A stretch of 64,000 nt of DNA from Armigeres subalbatus (lineage: Eukaryota; Arthropoda; Insecta; Diptera; Culicidae): the NCBI RefSeq assembly GCF_024139115.2, contig NC_085140.1, positions 30,305,806-30,369,805 of the forward strand, read 5' to 3'. This document shows, one piece after another, positions 1 through 10,544 of this stretch. A model generated the notes under the pieces. That model ran no database searches. It was not told where the DNA came from and saw only the letters and a program-made list of their open reading frames with translations. Positions within the stretch are counted from its first letter, which is position 1. Every line of letters begins with the position of its first letter. The position numbers and the translations under genes are program-made.

Positions 1-690
1 CTGGAAATCCTCCTTTCCAGAAGCTCGAAAGTCTTCTTTCAAGAGGCTCCATTCAAAAGGCTGAGAAGCCTCATTTCAAGAGGCTCGGAAGCCTCCTTTT
101 AAGAGGCTGGAAAGCCTTCTTCCAAGAGGCTGTGAAGCTTCCATTCAAAAGACTATGAAGCCTCCTTTCAAGAAGCTGGAAATCTTCTTTCAAGAGGCTG
201 GAAATCCTCCTTTCAACAGGCTCGAAAGTCTTCTTTCAAGGGACTCGAAAGCCTTCTTTCATGAGGCTCGAAAGCCTCATTCCAAGAAGCTGAGAAGCCT
301 TTTTCAAGAGGCTCGGAAGCCTCCTTTTAATGGGAAGCCCCATTGAGAGGCTGAAAAGCCTTCTTCCAAGAGGCTGGGAAGCCTCCATTCAAAAGGCTAT
401 GAAACCTCCTTCCAAGAAACTGGAAACCTCATTTCAAGATGCTGGAAATCTTCCTTTCAAGAGGCTCGGATGCCTTCTTTCAAGAGGCTGAAGAGCCTCC
501 TTTTAAAAGGCTGGGAAGGCTTCCTTCAAGACGCTGGGAAGCCTTCTTTCAAGAGACTAGGAAGCCTCCTTCAGAGGCAGAGAAGCCTTCTTCCAAGAGG
601 CTGGGATGCCTTCTTTCAAAGGAGACTGGAAAGCTTCTTTTCACGAAGCTTAGAAGTCTATTTTCAAGAAGCTCGGGAGCTTCAAAAAGT
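1..690. repeat. 23-bp minisatellite (GAGGCT...AGCCTC core)
   Basis: About 30 degenerate tandem copies of a 23-bp unit resembling AAGAGGCTGGGAAGCCTC followed by CTTTC. Each unit holds an imperfect palindrome (GAGGCT and AGCCTC around a short spacer), so single units can form hairpins. Because 23 is not a multiple of 3, the unit rotates through all frames and leaves apparent ORFs, which I do not consider genes. The array runs off the left edge of the window. Confidence 0.9.
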
Positions 691-894
691 TATCAAAGTT
701 GATGTATAAACCTAATTTGAATTCTATAGAATAACGAAGATTTCATACAATATATTGGGTTAATCTTTAGGTCCGTTTCCGTATATCTTATGAGTTATGC
801 TTATTTTCATTACTAGCGAAAAAATAGGGGGTACCTCAATGAACGTGAAAGTTAGAAAGGGGACCTCTCAAGAAAAAGTTGAGAACCGCTGGGC

Positions 895-1110
895 TAAACA
901 ATTTTCCCGGCAAAACAACCAGTTCAGCCAAATGATACTTTCGGCTGAGTGTCTATTTCGGCCAAATGGCCAAACGACCATTTTGATCAAACGGCCTTTT
1001 CGGCGAAATGTGCTATTTGGCCATCCGACGTCATTTTCGGCTGTCTGTCCCTTTCGACCAAATGACCAAATGGCTAAAAAACTTTGTGCCAAGCAGTTTG
1101 TTTGGTCAAA
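895..1110. repeat. Degenerate GGCCAAATGGCC-type repeat
   Basis: Loose repetition of GGCCAAATGGCC, GACCAAATGACC, CAAACGGCC and TTTTCGG words, many on both strands because the core is near-palindromic. The same words occur at 3825-3855 and 20950-21020, so this is a dispersed repeat family. The ORFs across it look spurious. Confidence 0.6.
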
Positions 1111-1136
1111 TAACATAATGACCCAAACAACAAATT

Positions 1137-3248
1137 TCATTTCATTTATTTAGTGAACATCTAAACAGATAACACTGAATCAACAATTTGACGCCACAAT
1201 GCACGGTTCGAGGCCGCATCTCTCCAACCTCGGATACGCCCCACGCTCGCCAAGTCGTTTTGCACCTGGTCTGCCCATCTCGCTCGCTGCGCTCTACGCC
1301 GTCTCGTACCTGCCGAATCGGAAGCGAACACCATCTTTGCAGGGTTGCTGTCCGGCATTCTTGCAACATGTCCTGCCCATCGTACCCTTCCGGCTTTAGC
1401 TACCTTCTGGATACTGGGTTCGCCGTAGAGTTGGGCGAGCTCATGGTTCATTCTTCGTCGCCACACACCGCCTTCTTGCACACCGCCAAAGATGGTCCTA
1501 AGCACCCGTCTCTTGAATACTCCGAGTGCTTGCAAGTCCTCCTCGAGCATTGTCCATGTTTCATGTCCGTAGAGGACAACCGGTCTTATAAGCGTCTTGT
1601 ACATGACACATTTGGTGCGGTGACGAATCTTTTTCGACCGCAGTTTCTTCTGGAGCCCGTAGTAGGCCCGACTTCCACAGATGATGCGCCTTCGTATTTC
1701 ACGACTAACGTTGTTGTCAGCCGTTAGCAAGGATCCGAGGTAGACGAATTCCTCGACCACCTCGAAGGTATCCCCGTCTATCGTAACACTGCTTCCCAGG
1801 CGGGCCCTGTCGCGCTCGGTTCCGCCCACAAGCATGTACTTTGTCTTTGACGCATTCACCACCAGCCCAACTTTTGTTGCTTCACGTTTCAGGCGGGTGT
1901 ACAGTTCTGCCACCTTTGCAAATGTTCGGCCGACAATGTCCATGTCATCCGCGAAAACAAATATATTGACTGGATCTGTTGAAAATCGTACCCCGGCTGT
2001 TACACCCGGCTCTCCGCATGACACCTTCTAGCGCAATGTTGAACATGCACAAAAGTCCATCACCTTATCTTAGTCCCCGGCGCGATTCGAACGAACTGGA
2101 GTGTTCGCCCGAAATCTTCACACAGTTTTGCACACCATCCACCGTTGCTTTGATCAGTCTGGTAAGCTTCCCAGGTAAGCTTCGTCCATAATTTTCCATA
2201 GCTCTACGCGGTCTATACTGTCGTATGCCGCCTTGAAATCAACGAACAGATGGTGCGTTGGGACCTGGTATTCACGGCATTTTTGAAGGATTTGCCGTAC
2301 AGTAAAGATCTGGTCCGTTGTCGAGCGGCCGTCAACGAAGCCGGCTTGATAACTTCCCACGAACTCGTTCACTAATGGTGACAGACGACGGAAGATGATC
2401 TGGGATATCACTTTGTAGGCGACATTAAGGATGGTTCGCTCGAAAGTTCTCACACTCCAGTTTGTCACCTTTCTTGTAGATGGGGCATATAACCCCTTCC
2501 TTCCACTCCTCCAGTAGCTGTTCGGTTTCCCAGATTCTGACTATCAGTTTGTGCAGGCAAGTGGCCAGCTTTTCCGGGCCCATCTTTATGAGCTCAGCTC
2601 CGATACCATCCTTACCAGCTGCTTTATTGGTCTTTAGCTGTTGAATGGCATCCTTAACTTCCCTCAAGGTGGGGGCTGGTTGGCTTCCATCGTCCGCTGA
2701 ACTGACGTTGTCATATCCTCCGCTGCCTTGACTTTCACTGCATGTACTCTCAGCGCCATTCAGATGTTCCGATGCTGCTTCCACCTTTCGATCACCACAC
2801 GTTCGTCCGTCAGGATGCTCCCATCCTTATCCCGGCACATTTCGGCTCGTGGCACGAAGCCTTTGCGGGATGCGTTGAGTTTCTGATAAAACTTGCGTGT
2901 ATCTTGAGAACGGCACAGCTGTTCCATCTCCTCACACTCCGCTTCTTCCAGGCAGCGTTTCTTCTCCTGAAAAAGGCGCGTCTGCTGTCTCCGCTTCCGT
3001 CTATAACGTTCCACGTTCTGCCGGGTACCTTGCTGCAGCGCGACCGCCCGCGCTGCGTCCTTCTCCTCCATAATCTGTCTGCACTCTTCGTCGAACCAAT
3101 CGTTCCGTCGACTTCGACCCATATACCCGACGTTGTTCTCCGCTGCGTCGTTAATGGCTGCTTTGAATGTATTCCAGCAGTCCTTAAGAGGGGCCCCATA
3201 GAGCTCACCCTCATCCGGCAACGCTGCCTCGAGATGCTGCACAACAAT
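1137..3248 (-). mobile_element. RTE-like LINE, copy A, 5'-truncated, 9-bp TSD
   Basis: A 5'-truncated, frameshifted non-LTR retrotransposon on the minus strand. Its 3' end, on the left, carries an A-rich tail made of AAAT/GAAAT units at 1137-1153. The 9-bp word CAACAAATT flanks it at 1128-1136 and 3249-3257 and is the probable target-site duplication. Protein homology to LINE copies B and C covers the linker upstream of RT, the RT domain and the C-terminal region. The clade call (RTE-like) rests on remembered RT wording and could be a neighbouring clade such as Loner. Confidence 0.85.
1161..3248 (-). pseudogene. LINE reverse transcriptase ORF remnant (copy A)
   Basis: The coding remnant reads in at least four pieces: 3248-2760 (basic region between endonuclease and RT), 2784-2425 (start of RT, with AAGKDGIGAELIK), 2468-2154 (RT palm, with FVGSYQAGF and FVDFKAAYDSID), and 2024-1161 (from the catalytic FADD box through YGHETWTM to the C-terminal RWAGHVARM region). 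Frame breaks lie near 2780, 2440 and 2030-2150. The catalytic FADD is present, but the reading frame is broken and the endonuclease is missing, so no active product is expected. The plus-strand ORFs here are shadows. Confidence 0.8.
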
Positions 3249-3537
3249 CAACAAATTACTCTCTGCCAAACAATGTATCTCCGTTTAAAAACTTTATTTT
3301 AATGCGAAATTCTATGGATTTCTGTGGATTTATAGAATTTTCAAGGTAATCATTGGTATTTTTACGAAAAATTATCTGCAGTTACAACGTGATGTTGTGA
3401 GAATATCAATCGAAAAATTCTACGTCAGTGGAATTTCCACAAAAAATTCTGCGTACTTCTGCAAATTTGAATCGGCGTAGAAAATTATAGATTAGCGGCG
3501 TGACAATTTTTAAACGGCGGCGCGCCGATGCAAAAAG
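3249..3537. other. AT-rich spacer
   Basis: Contains several variations of AATTCTATGGATTTC and AATTCTGCGTA words and ends in a CGGCGGCGCGCCG palindrome near 3514. It is probably decayed repeat. No gene seen. Confidence 0.4.
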
Positions 3538-3930
3538 TGAAAATTGAGAAGTAAGACGACCAAGTAGTGAGGCGACCAAGGAGTAAGGCGAAAAATTTTT
3601 TTTTTTATGCTTTATTCCTTCTCCTTCCTTCCTGCTTTCCTTTAGGAAATAGAATTGAATAATTTGTGAAATAAGAGCTGCGGAGTGAGAAGTGAAAGGA
3701 AAAAGTGAGAAGTGCTGGTTCCGAACATTTCACACTTCTCAATTCTTACTTTTCACTATTCATGTCGAACATCTCACTCCTCACTTCACTTAATACGAAA
3801 ATCAATTTTAACTATACGACCAAACGGCATTCGGCCAAATGGCATCCTGCAAATGATCCTGAACCATATTTCTACATGTTATGAAAAGTGTTCGACATTT
3901 TGGAAGAAAAATATAAATATGTTCTCTATC
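3538..3930. repeat. Hairpin-rich GTGAGAAGTGAGA repeat plus GGCCAAACGG end
   Basis: Purine-rich words (GTGAGAAGTGA, GAGAAGT) at 3545-3715 are followed by their pyrimidine complements (CACACTTCTCA, CTCACTCCTCACTTCAC) at 3728-3790, so the region can fold on itself. It is followed by ACCAAACGGCATTCGGCC (3830-3850). The same order recurs at 20460-21030. Confidence 0.6.
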
Positions 3931-4162
3931 TCGATATCTCCCCAACTCGATGGTCCCTTCAGATTCGAGTTAGTGAACTCTCCCACTTTAGCTGGTTTCA
4001 TGTTGTGTCAAAAGCTTGACCAAAATCAAACTAATGGATTAAAGGTTGCAATTGTCTGGTTACAATCTGTTAATTCTTGTCAAATTTGGATAATTTTGGA
4101 CCCCTCTCTCCCCTTCAAAACACTTTTTCTATGGATGATTGATTTTTTGTATGATCCGTTAC

Positions 4163-4311
4163 CAGTGGCGTAGCCAGAAAATTGGTCTGGGGGGGGGGGG
4201 GGTTTCTTAACATTTTTTAATTTCGAGAACGTACGAAAAAAAAATTCTTCTAAAAATTTTGTTTCTGGAGGGGGCTTTATGTCCAAAACCACCCCCGTGG
4301 CTACGCCACTG
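4163..4311. mobile_element. hAT-type MITE with perfect 8-bp TSD
   Basis: A 149-bp non-autonomous element. The terminal inverted repeat is CAGTGGCGTAGCCA on the left and its complement on the right, a TIR sequence known from hAT elements of many animals. The 8-bp flank TCCGTTAC occurs at 4155-4162 and again at 4312-4319, as expected for hAT. The interior has a poly(G) run (4187-4201) and no ORF. Confidence 0.9.
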
Positions 4312-4319
4312 TCCGTTAC

Positions 4320-4599
4320 GCTTGTTCTGACTCCCTCCGACAACAAATGTAAATAAAATGCAAAACGCTTAGAATGGTGCCCGACATTTCTTAATAACAG
4401 ACAACGTTTGCTTAAGATGTGACTTTTAAGTGCAGTAGAGTCCCTTCCAGCTTATTCACGGAGTGCAACAAAACCCATTATTATCAACAACCTGTCCCTT
4501 AGGATCTGTTCATTTCAAACTGCTCATCCGTTCAGCACTCGGTTCGGTCCGTGAGGCCCGTGGCTAAGCCAGGGTCGAACAATAATTATTTAAGGAGAA
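4320..4599. other. Unassigned spacer
   Basis: No ORF, TIR or tandem structure that I can support. Confidence 0.4.
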
Positions 4600-4962
4600 A
4601 AAACCCAGATCAATCCACCTAGCACTCATGGAGCCTTTCTCGTGAGTTATAAAAATAGTATTTGGACCATAACTTTTGAGCCCATAGTCCGATACATCCA
4701 ATTTTAAATAGGAAATAATGGGACAGGATTCCGCGTCGAATGCAACTTGTCGGTTAAGGATAAAATGAGTGAGAATTTTTCACGCGCTTGGTTTTGGTAT
4801 AAAAAAAATTGTATTTTGGCCATTACTTCTGAGCCCATAGTTCGATCTGGCCAATTTTCAATAGGAAACAATGGGACAGCACTATGCGTCGAATGCAACT
4901 TGCGAGCAAATCGGTAAAGGATAAGTGCCTGAAAAATGAGTGACATTTTTGCATAGTTTTGC
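4600..4962 (+). mobile_element. Left half of a GCCTTTCTCGT MITE-like repeat
   Basis: Starts with AACCCAGATCAATCCACC, then GCCTTTCTCGT at 4633-4643. A segment containing TTCTGAGCCCATAGT and AGGAAACAATGGGACAG occurs twice (about 4665-4750 and 4810-4905), an internal tandem duplication. The same left half occurs at 63811-64000. It runs directly into (AC)n. The right half (7921-8057) ends in ACGAGAAAGGC, the complement of GCCTTTCTCGT, so the two halves appear to be one element split by the R1 insertion. Confidence 0.75.
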
Positions 4963-4986
4963 GCACACACACACACATACATACAT

Positions 4987-5056
<70 letters not shown>
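4963..5056. repeat. (AC)n microsatellite with ACAT units, 5' side
   Basis: A nearly pure AC dinucleotide tract with a few ATAC interruptions near 4976-4989. It abuts the 5' end of the R1-clade element. A matching tract lies at that element's 3' end. Confidence 0.95.
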
Positions 5057-5059
<3 letters not shown>

Positions 5060-5326
5060 GGGCAGCAGGGACTTTGTCCAAGGGCTTGACGACCCCTCCC
5101 CATGGCCACTGCGAGTTAGACCGGGACCATCGTCCCTAACCCCTAATCCCAAGGCGTCAAGCGACCCGTGCCGAGGGGATGCATGGCCAGGGGGTGGAAT
5201 AATAAGCTAGGCCTTTAACGGAGCCTGTGGGGTACCTGGGCACCCTCCACAGTAGTTGTCCCTTACCGCGTTATGCTGGGCTCTGGCGTGGTGGACCTCT
5301 TTTCCCGAGCAACTCGTGGGACCAAA

Positions 5327-6910
5327 ATGGAAAACCAAGTCAATTCTTCAATTAGTGGTAGTAGTGTAGGCGACAACCCCTTCGCAAGAGGTGGGTTGTT
5401 CAGGTCTCCGCCTAGGAGGCCAGAGGCAATAGTCGGCAGCTCAGTGCGCAGCGCCAGCGTGGGTCACTCAACCTTCCTCTCGGCTATAAAAACGCCGGAA
5501 GGGGTTATTGACGGCCCATGGCTTGTGAAGGCGATGAACCGCAAACGCGATGGGCTTTCGGCCTTCGAGGTGGCGACGGAACAGCTGGACGCCATCATCG
5601 ACTTTGCGTCATCGAAGCATAATATCAGCAAGGACCTCAAGAGGAGCTTGCAGAAACTTCGAAAGTCGATGCTGGACGCCAAGTCGATGCTGGCCAAGTG
5701 TAAACCCGTGAAATCAGTGGAGTCGAGGTCTACCCAGACTGAGGCCCAAGGATTCGCGGACTCGGGCAAGGTCGAGTCGACCGAAGGCGTGCCAGCTAAG
5801 ACGGTGGTGCCAAAGTCTACCCAGACTGAGGCTCAAGTATTTGCGGGTACGTCGGGGGTGACTACTCCAACGGAGCAGACACAAAAACGGGGGAGACAGT
5901 CTCCAGGGGATGAGCTCCTGGGGCCGCTCCAAAACGCGGAGGTTACTACCCCGAACAAGGGTAGTGGGGCTGGGAAGCTGAACCCCGGTCAGGTACCTCC
6001 AAAACCGGGGAGGAAGGACCTGGAAAGGTCCGTCCACTCAAACAAGACGGTGGTAAGGGGTTACGGCAGGCTGAAAGTTCTCAGCCGCACCAGACCAGGG
6101 AAATAGAGGGGAATGACGCCTCCTGGACCCTGGTCAAGAACAAGAGGAAACCGAAGACGTCAAGGGCCGAAAAGAAGGCCCAGGCGAACGAGGGTAGCAA
6201 GAAGTCTAGGGTAGGCGTCAATCGCTCCAGGGGCGATGCCCTAGTCATCACGGCGGACGAGGCTAAGTACTCGGATGTTTTGAAGGCGATGAGGAGTGAC
6301 GTCAAGCTCGGTGAACTTCGGCGCCGACGTACGTCGAATAAGACGTACCCGGATGGGCGAGATGATACTCGAGCTGAAGCGGGGCGTCTCGCAAAGGGCG
6401 CCGCCTACAAGAAGTTGGCGGAGGAGGTCCTAGGCGAGACGGTCAAGGTGAGGGCACTCACGACGGAGGTGAATCTAAGGGTTAAAGACCTGGACGAGAT
6501 CACTGAAGTCGAAGAGCTCGTCACGGCACTGCGGCGACAGTGTGAAGTGGAGACGCCCACCGCAGCCGTTCGGCTACGGAAAGGTCCGGCAGGGACGCAG
6601 GTAGCATTGGTTCGGCTATCTGCAGCGGACGCCTCAAGGTAGTCAAGTTAGGGAGCGTCAAGGTGGGATGGTCGGTATGCCCTGTGCGCATATACGAGCA
6701 ACCCGAAGTTTGCTTCAAGTGCCTGGAACCGGGGCACAAGCAATGGGACTGCAAAGGCCCTGACAGAAGCAATCTCTGCCGACGCTGCGGATTGGAGGGA
6801 CATAAGGCACAATGCTGCACGAACCCTCCCAATTGTTTGATTTGTTCCAGCAAAGCTGTGAACAGCAAGCACCCCACCCCAGCAAGCTCGATGTGCCCGG
6901 CGTTTAAGCG
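5327..6910 (+). pseudogene. R1-clade ORF1 (Gag-like, CCHC), frameshifted
   Basis: The nucleic-acid-binding protein of the LINE. The ATG at 5327 is preferred over the upstream in-frame 5273 because the protein-like sequence starts there; this choice is uncertain. The first frame stays open to 6106 and is rich in Ser, Thr, Lys and Pro, with the repeated peptide STQTEAQ. Coding continues in other frames (6107-6350, then 6350-6640, then 6640-6910) after at least three frameshifts. Near the end are the knuckles CFKCLEPGHKQWDC, CRRCGLEGHKAQCC and a CLIC-type third motif (6710-6850), the usual arrangement in R1-clade ORF1. Copy 2 has the same knuckles at 44998-45140. Confidence 0.8.
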
Positions 6911-6938
6911 TGCTGCAAAATCAAAGTGCAGGTAAAGC

Positions 6939-7240
6939 AGCTGGCTTGCTCGGCTTCGCCCGAGTGTTTGGTGTGCGCAGGTTTAGAGGAAACGGCGGAA
7001 CACGTGTTGTTCGTGTGCCCACGTTTTCGCGCAATGCGTGACCACATGCTTGCCACATGTGGTCTGGACACTACCCCGGACAACCTAGTTCGGAGGATGT
7101 GTAAAGACGAAGTTGGCTGGAACGCCGTTTTATCGGCTATCGCCCAAATCGTCTCGGAGCTACACAGAAGGTGGCGCGTGGACTCAAGGATGGCTAGCTC
7201 AGGGTCATACCGGTGGTCATGCTCTGTGGTCGAACTCGAT
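6939..7240 (+). pseudogene. R1-clade ORF2 C-terminus fused to ORF1 tail by deletion
   Basis: Encodes the C-terminal zinc-finger-like part of R1 ORF2: ECLVCAGLEETAEHVLF followed by VCPRF and a Trp/Arg-rich tail. The same sequence lies at 47850-48160 in copy 2, after the RT domain. In copy 1 it follows the ORF1 zinc knuckles directly, so endonuclease, RT and thumb are gone. This is a deletion relic, not a functional gene. Confidence 0.75.
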
Positions 7241-7831
7241 CCTTTTATCGAACAAGTGGCCGCGCGAAGAACAACATGGTATCGTCGCTTTCGCGGCGTC
7301 GGTCAACCAGGCGGGTTCCGAGCCCGAGGACGGAAAGGGGTCCTCGTCAAGGCTGGGGCAGGCGTAGGCCTCGCGTCGGCAAGTCCCTCTGTGTGCTGGC
7401 GAATAGGCCCTATCGCAGAAAGGTCAATTTGGGGTGCACGCGGCATCATCATTCTTGATACCAGTCGTGCAGAGGGAAGCAGGCGCGAAGTCGACCCTGC
7501 CCACCTTCCGAGGACATAGGGCGTGGTAAGGCCACCTGGAAAGCCGGCAATGCGCTGGCACGATACCATGGTGTTCTTCTAAAAAGCGAGTCACGATGTT
7601 CGATGCTGCAAGGACACGCAGCTAACCTCGAGGGTGCGTCATGCACTGGCCCCTTTGAAGCATTACTTTCTGGTTGTACCGAAGGGACGATGGGCTTGGC
7701 GGCAATGGAAACGGTTTAGCTGGTCGGGGATGCAGCCCTGCCTCCCTCATTGAGGTGGCCCTAACCCAGCACTTCCTGGTCAACCCAGGATGTCTGTTGA
7801 GCAGATTCCCCTCCATTGTTTAGGAAGAAAA
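7241..7831 (+). other. R1-clade 3' UTR
   Basis: Non-coding 3' part of copy 1. The portion 7405-7745 recurs as an isolated fragment at 40005-40349. The terminal 100 bases recur at 44676-44768 and 48265-48337. The overlapping ORFs are inconsistent between copies and are treated as chance. Confidence 0.6.
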
Positions 7832-7876
7832 ACACACACACACACACACACACATACATACATACACACATACACA

Positions 7877-7920
<44 letters not shown>
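7832..7920. repeat. (AC)n microsatellite, 3' side
   Basis: AC tract with ATAC interruptions directly after the R1-clade 3' end. It is the counterpart of 4963-5056. Confidence 0.95.
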
Positions 7921-7924
<4 letters not shown>

Positions 7925-8057
7925 TCACCTCAATTCGTCGAGCTGAGTCGATCGGTATATAATACTATGGGTCTCCGGGCCTATAAATCCTATAAAAAGT
8001 TCATTTTCGGAGCGAACATATAGCCTTTACGTATACTTTGTATACGAGAAAGGCAAA
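7921..8057 (+). mobile_element. Right half of GCCTTTCTCGT MITE-like repeat
   Basis: GACATCACCTCAATTCGTCG, then ATACTATGGGTCTCCGGG, then AGCCTTTACGTATACTTTG, ending TATACGAGAAAGGC at 8041-8054. Recurs at 48461-48594 (+), 23030-23163 (+), 14505-14625 (-) and 17480-17572 (-). Confidence 0.8.
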
Positions 8058-8339
8058 ACGTAGGTACCGTACGGTCCACAACCACCCACACCCATTTGTA
8101 GATTTTGCTGATATTACGATTCACAATTACTTAAAAAGTCGCCACCCCCTTGCTCAAACCCCTGGCTACGCCCAAGTGAGGCTTCAATCAGCAATGGAAT
8201 ACCGACATTTTCACTTGCTGATGTCAACTGTTCAAAATATTTGCAAGTGAAAAACAACTTGATGAACATGAAGCACAACCAAGGTAGAGGGATGTGGCCG
8301 CGATCCGCGTATTGTGGTGCCTAATTGAAAACAAAATTA

Positions 8340-8520
8340 TTTTGAGCTTTTAGTGGAATGTCTCTACTTGTCATAAGACCAGTTCGTACAAATCCATTTA
8401 ATTCCACCACTTGATTGTACCTTTGATAGATACGTATTTCGACCTCAACAGTAAGGCCGTCTTCAGTGTCTCGTACATCGAATCAAGTATGGAATTATGT
8501 GAACTCGTCTTATGACCAGG
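8340..8520. mobile_element. Inverted-repeat dispersed element (ATACGTATTTCGACC)
   Basis: Left arm CTTGTCATAAGACCAGTTC and right arm GAACTCGTCTTATGACCAG are imperfect complements; inside, TTAATTCCACCACTTGA pairs with TCAAGTATGGAATTA. The core GATACGTATTTCGACCTC plus GTCTTCAGTGTCTCGTAC also occurs at 54290-55010. I recall this word set as abundant in Aedes. No ORF. Confidence 0.6.
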
Positions 8521-8962
8521 TGTAAAATTGTTGATTTTCTGCTATGCTATCTATCTATAGATATAAGCTAGACAAAAGAAAATAAATAATTTGTGTCTTA
8601 TTGCTGCCAAGCTCAAAATATGTTTCAGCTGGTTTATTATTACCTGAAGCTTATTTACTTTCGCGAGTCGTGTGCAAAAAGAACCTCATATGGATTGTTA
8701 GTCTTCTCGCTGTAGAATGAATACTCGCTTTTCAGTGAGAATAGTGAACTCTCACGACGCATGCTTTCTTACGACAATGTGCTTGCCCCTATTCAGGGGA
8801 TTGTTGTTGTTTGCGTTGATATCATCTGATAGCATTTACTTTTTGTAGGCATTGATATGGGGACATGGTGCAAAGTACCTACCCCACGATAAATTCCATG
8901 CTGCTAACACAAGCTTTCATACAGGGAGCTCAAAACCCCATAAGAAAGTTAAAAATTTTGGC
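8521..8962. other. Unassigned spacer
   Basis: AT-rich; no ORF or repeat boundary that I can support. Confidence 0.4.
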
Positions 8963-9393
8963 AACTGAACTTAACTCCCGGATAATTTGAAGAACCTAGA
9001 ACATCTGCGTTGTGCTTATTTGAATGATGAAACGTTCGCATGGGCTCTTAGGACTTATATGGACACGCTGGTTTGTTATCGGTTTGATATCAGGCGCAGT
9101 TGACCTGGAAGACCAATTGAACTCAACTCCCGGATAATTTGGAGAACCTAAAACATCTGAGTTGGACATATTTTAATGGTGACGCACGGGCTCCTAGGAC
9201 TGATATGAACACGCTGGGTTGCTGTCGGTTTGCTATCAGGCGTAATTGGCCTGGTAGACGAATTGAACTCAACTCCAGAACAATTTGGAGAACACAGAAC
9301 ATCTGAATTGGACTTATTTGAATGATAAAACATTCGCATGGGCTCTTAGGACTTATATGGACACGCTGGGTCGCTGTCGGTTTGCTATCAGGT
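8963..9393. repeat. Tandem repeat, about 150-bp unit, three copies
   Basis: Three head-to-tail units begin with CTCCCGGATAATTTG (8975), the same word at 9127 and CTCCAGAACAATTTGG at 9273. Each contains ATATGGACACGCTGG (or ATATGAACACGCTGG) and TATCAGG near its end. Spacings are 152 and 146 bp. Confidence 0.85.
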
Positions 9394-10544
9394 GGAGGCC
9401 TTAGAAATAATGCAAAATAACGGGATGAAAAGTTAGCAACAAGATTGTCTTATTTTCTGTTGCGCACAAAAATTTCGGATCTTTGTCATTATTATCTCCG
9501 ACAAAAACAAAGCTTTGTCGTTGTTTCTCTTTTGTCGCTTGTTTTTCATGTGCATTCCAAAAAAAATTGATTCCGTTTTTACGGGGTAAGCAGGCTTCGA
9601 TAGTTCCCAGTGGGGTGCATTATACCGTCTTACCCTTTTCAGCATTCAGCGGACCGACAACTACTCTTTCGACATGCTTCAAACTGAATATTCATCGATC
9701 CAGTCAGTGGAGGTGCGTGGTACTTTGTTCGCCCAAATGAATGTATCTTAAAAGCCAATGAATTCCGCTGTCCAAAACAATCAATCTAACACACCGGGGG
9801 AGCTAACAATACTGGGGAAGCATTTTGCACAATTTCCTCGCACGAATAAAAAAACAGCTTTTTTCGCACAAACAACTCCTTCTCTCCTATGAGGACAAAA
9901 ACCAGCTGAGGCAGCTTTTTGCTACATGAGGAAGAGCAGGCGGAAGAGAGTGAGATGGGTTCAGGCCGTTGTCGTCATCAAAACAAACCCCCTCCGGTGG
10001 TTGTTGCGCATGGATTGGTAAAATGGAATGAACCTACCCCAGCATTGTTTGTTTTTGTTGCGCGCGGTATGGTTCACCGGATGGCACCAACACCCTTCTG
10101 CAACTTACTCGCAGTCAGTGTCCACGTGATTGGTGTTGGTGCGTTGGGTGGAAAAACATCACGTGAATCCAACCAGTAAAAGTTGGAATTTTCCGAGCAA
10201 GAGAGGACATTTCTCTGCGTTTTCTTTTCAAGTGCGGGAAATGGGAACTGATGAGTCCACGAAGGTTCTGCTCGTACGTCTCGTCAGTCGAGATGCAGAT
10301 TTGGCCGTGTTCGGTTCGGTGGTAAGTTTGGCGGTCCGTCATCGTCTCCGGTGCGGTTTGTAGGGGCCCACTTTTCCCGGGGGTAATATTTCGGTTTGGA
10401 GCTCTCCTGTATGCCCGGGGGTGGTTAGTAGATGGATTAGACAAAAGAAAATTGTCGTTTTGATGGATGATGGTTGCATAAATCAAGGAGACGCATGGTG
10501 ATTGAAAGAACGACATCTTAGTGCTCAGCTGAGAAAAAACTCGG
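9394..10544. other. Unique-looking non-coding sequence
   Basis: Moderately GC-balanced and without obvious repeats. The ORFs at 9919-10179 and 10115-10516 look like chance openings with no recognised domain. It could be the promoter side of the exon proposed at 10545-11082. Confidence 0.35.

Larger units (their letters stand above)
5057..7831 (+). mobile_element. R1-clade LINE in (AC)n (Waldo/Mino-like), copy 1
   Basis: A 2.8-kb non-LTR element bounded on both sides by (AC)n. R1-clade elements of the Waldo and Mino type in mosquitoes are known to target ACAY or AC repeats, which fits. In order: a 5' UTR starting TTGGGGCAGCAGGGA (5057-5326), a Gag-like ORF1 with CCHC zinc knuckles (5327-6910), a junction near 6940 where about 2.6 kb of ORF2 is missing relative to copy 2, the ORF2 C-terminus (6945-7240), and a 3' UTR to AGGAAGAAAAA at 7831. 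It is defective: no endonuclease or RT remains. Confidence 0.85.

Noticed and set aside
155..709. ORFs over the 23-bp minisatellite
   Set aside because: Repeat-derived; the unit length shifts the frame every copy, and overlapping frames give similar peptides.
1188..1727. Plus-strand ORFs opposite LINE copy A, and equivalents opposite copies B and C
   Set aside because: Antisense shadows of the LINE RT; the minus strand carries the recognisable protein.
4704..5210. ORFs with poly-VC or poly-HT tracts, also at 7790-8023 and 48226-48468
   Set aside because: Translations of (AC)n microsatellites and flanking MITE sequence.
7303..7569. ORFs in the R1 3' UTR on both strands
   Set aside because: Not conserved in frame in the fragment at 40005-40349.
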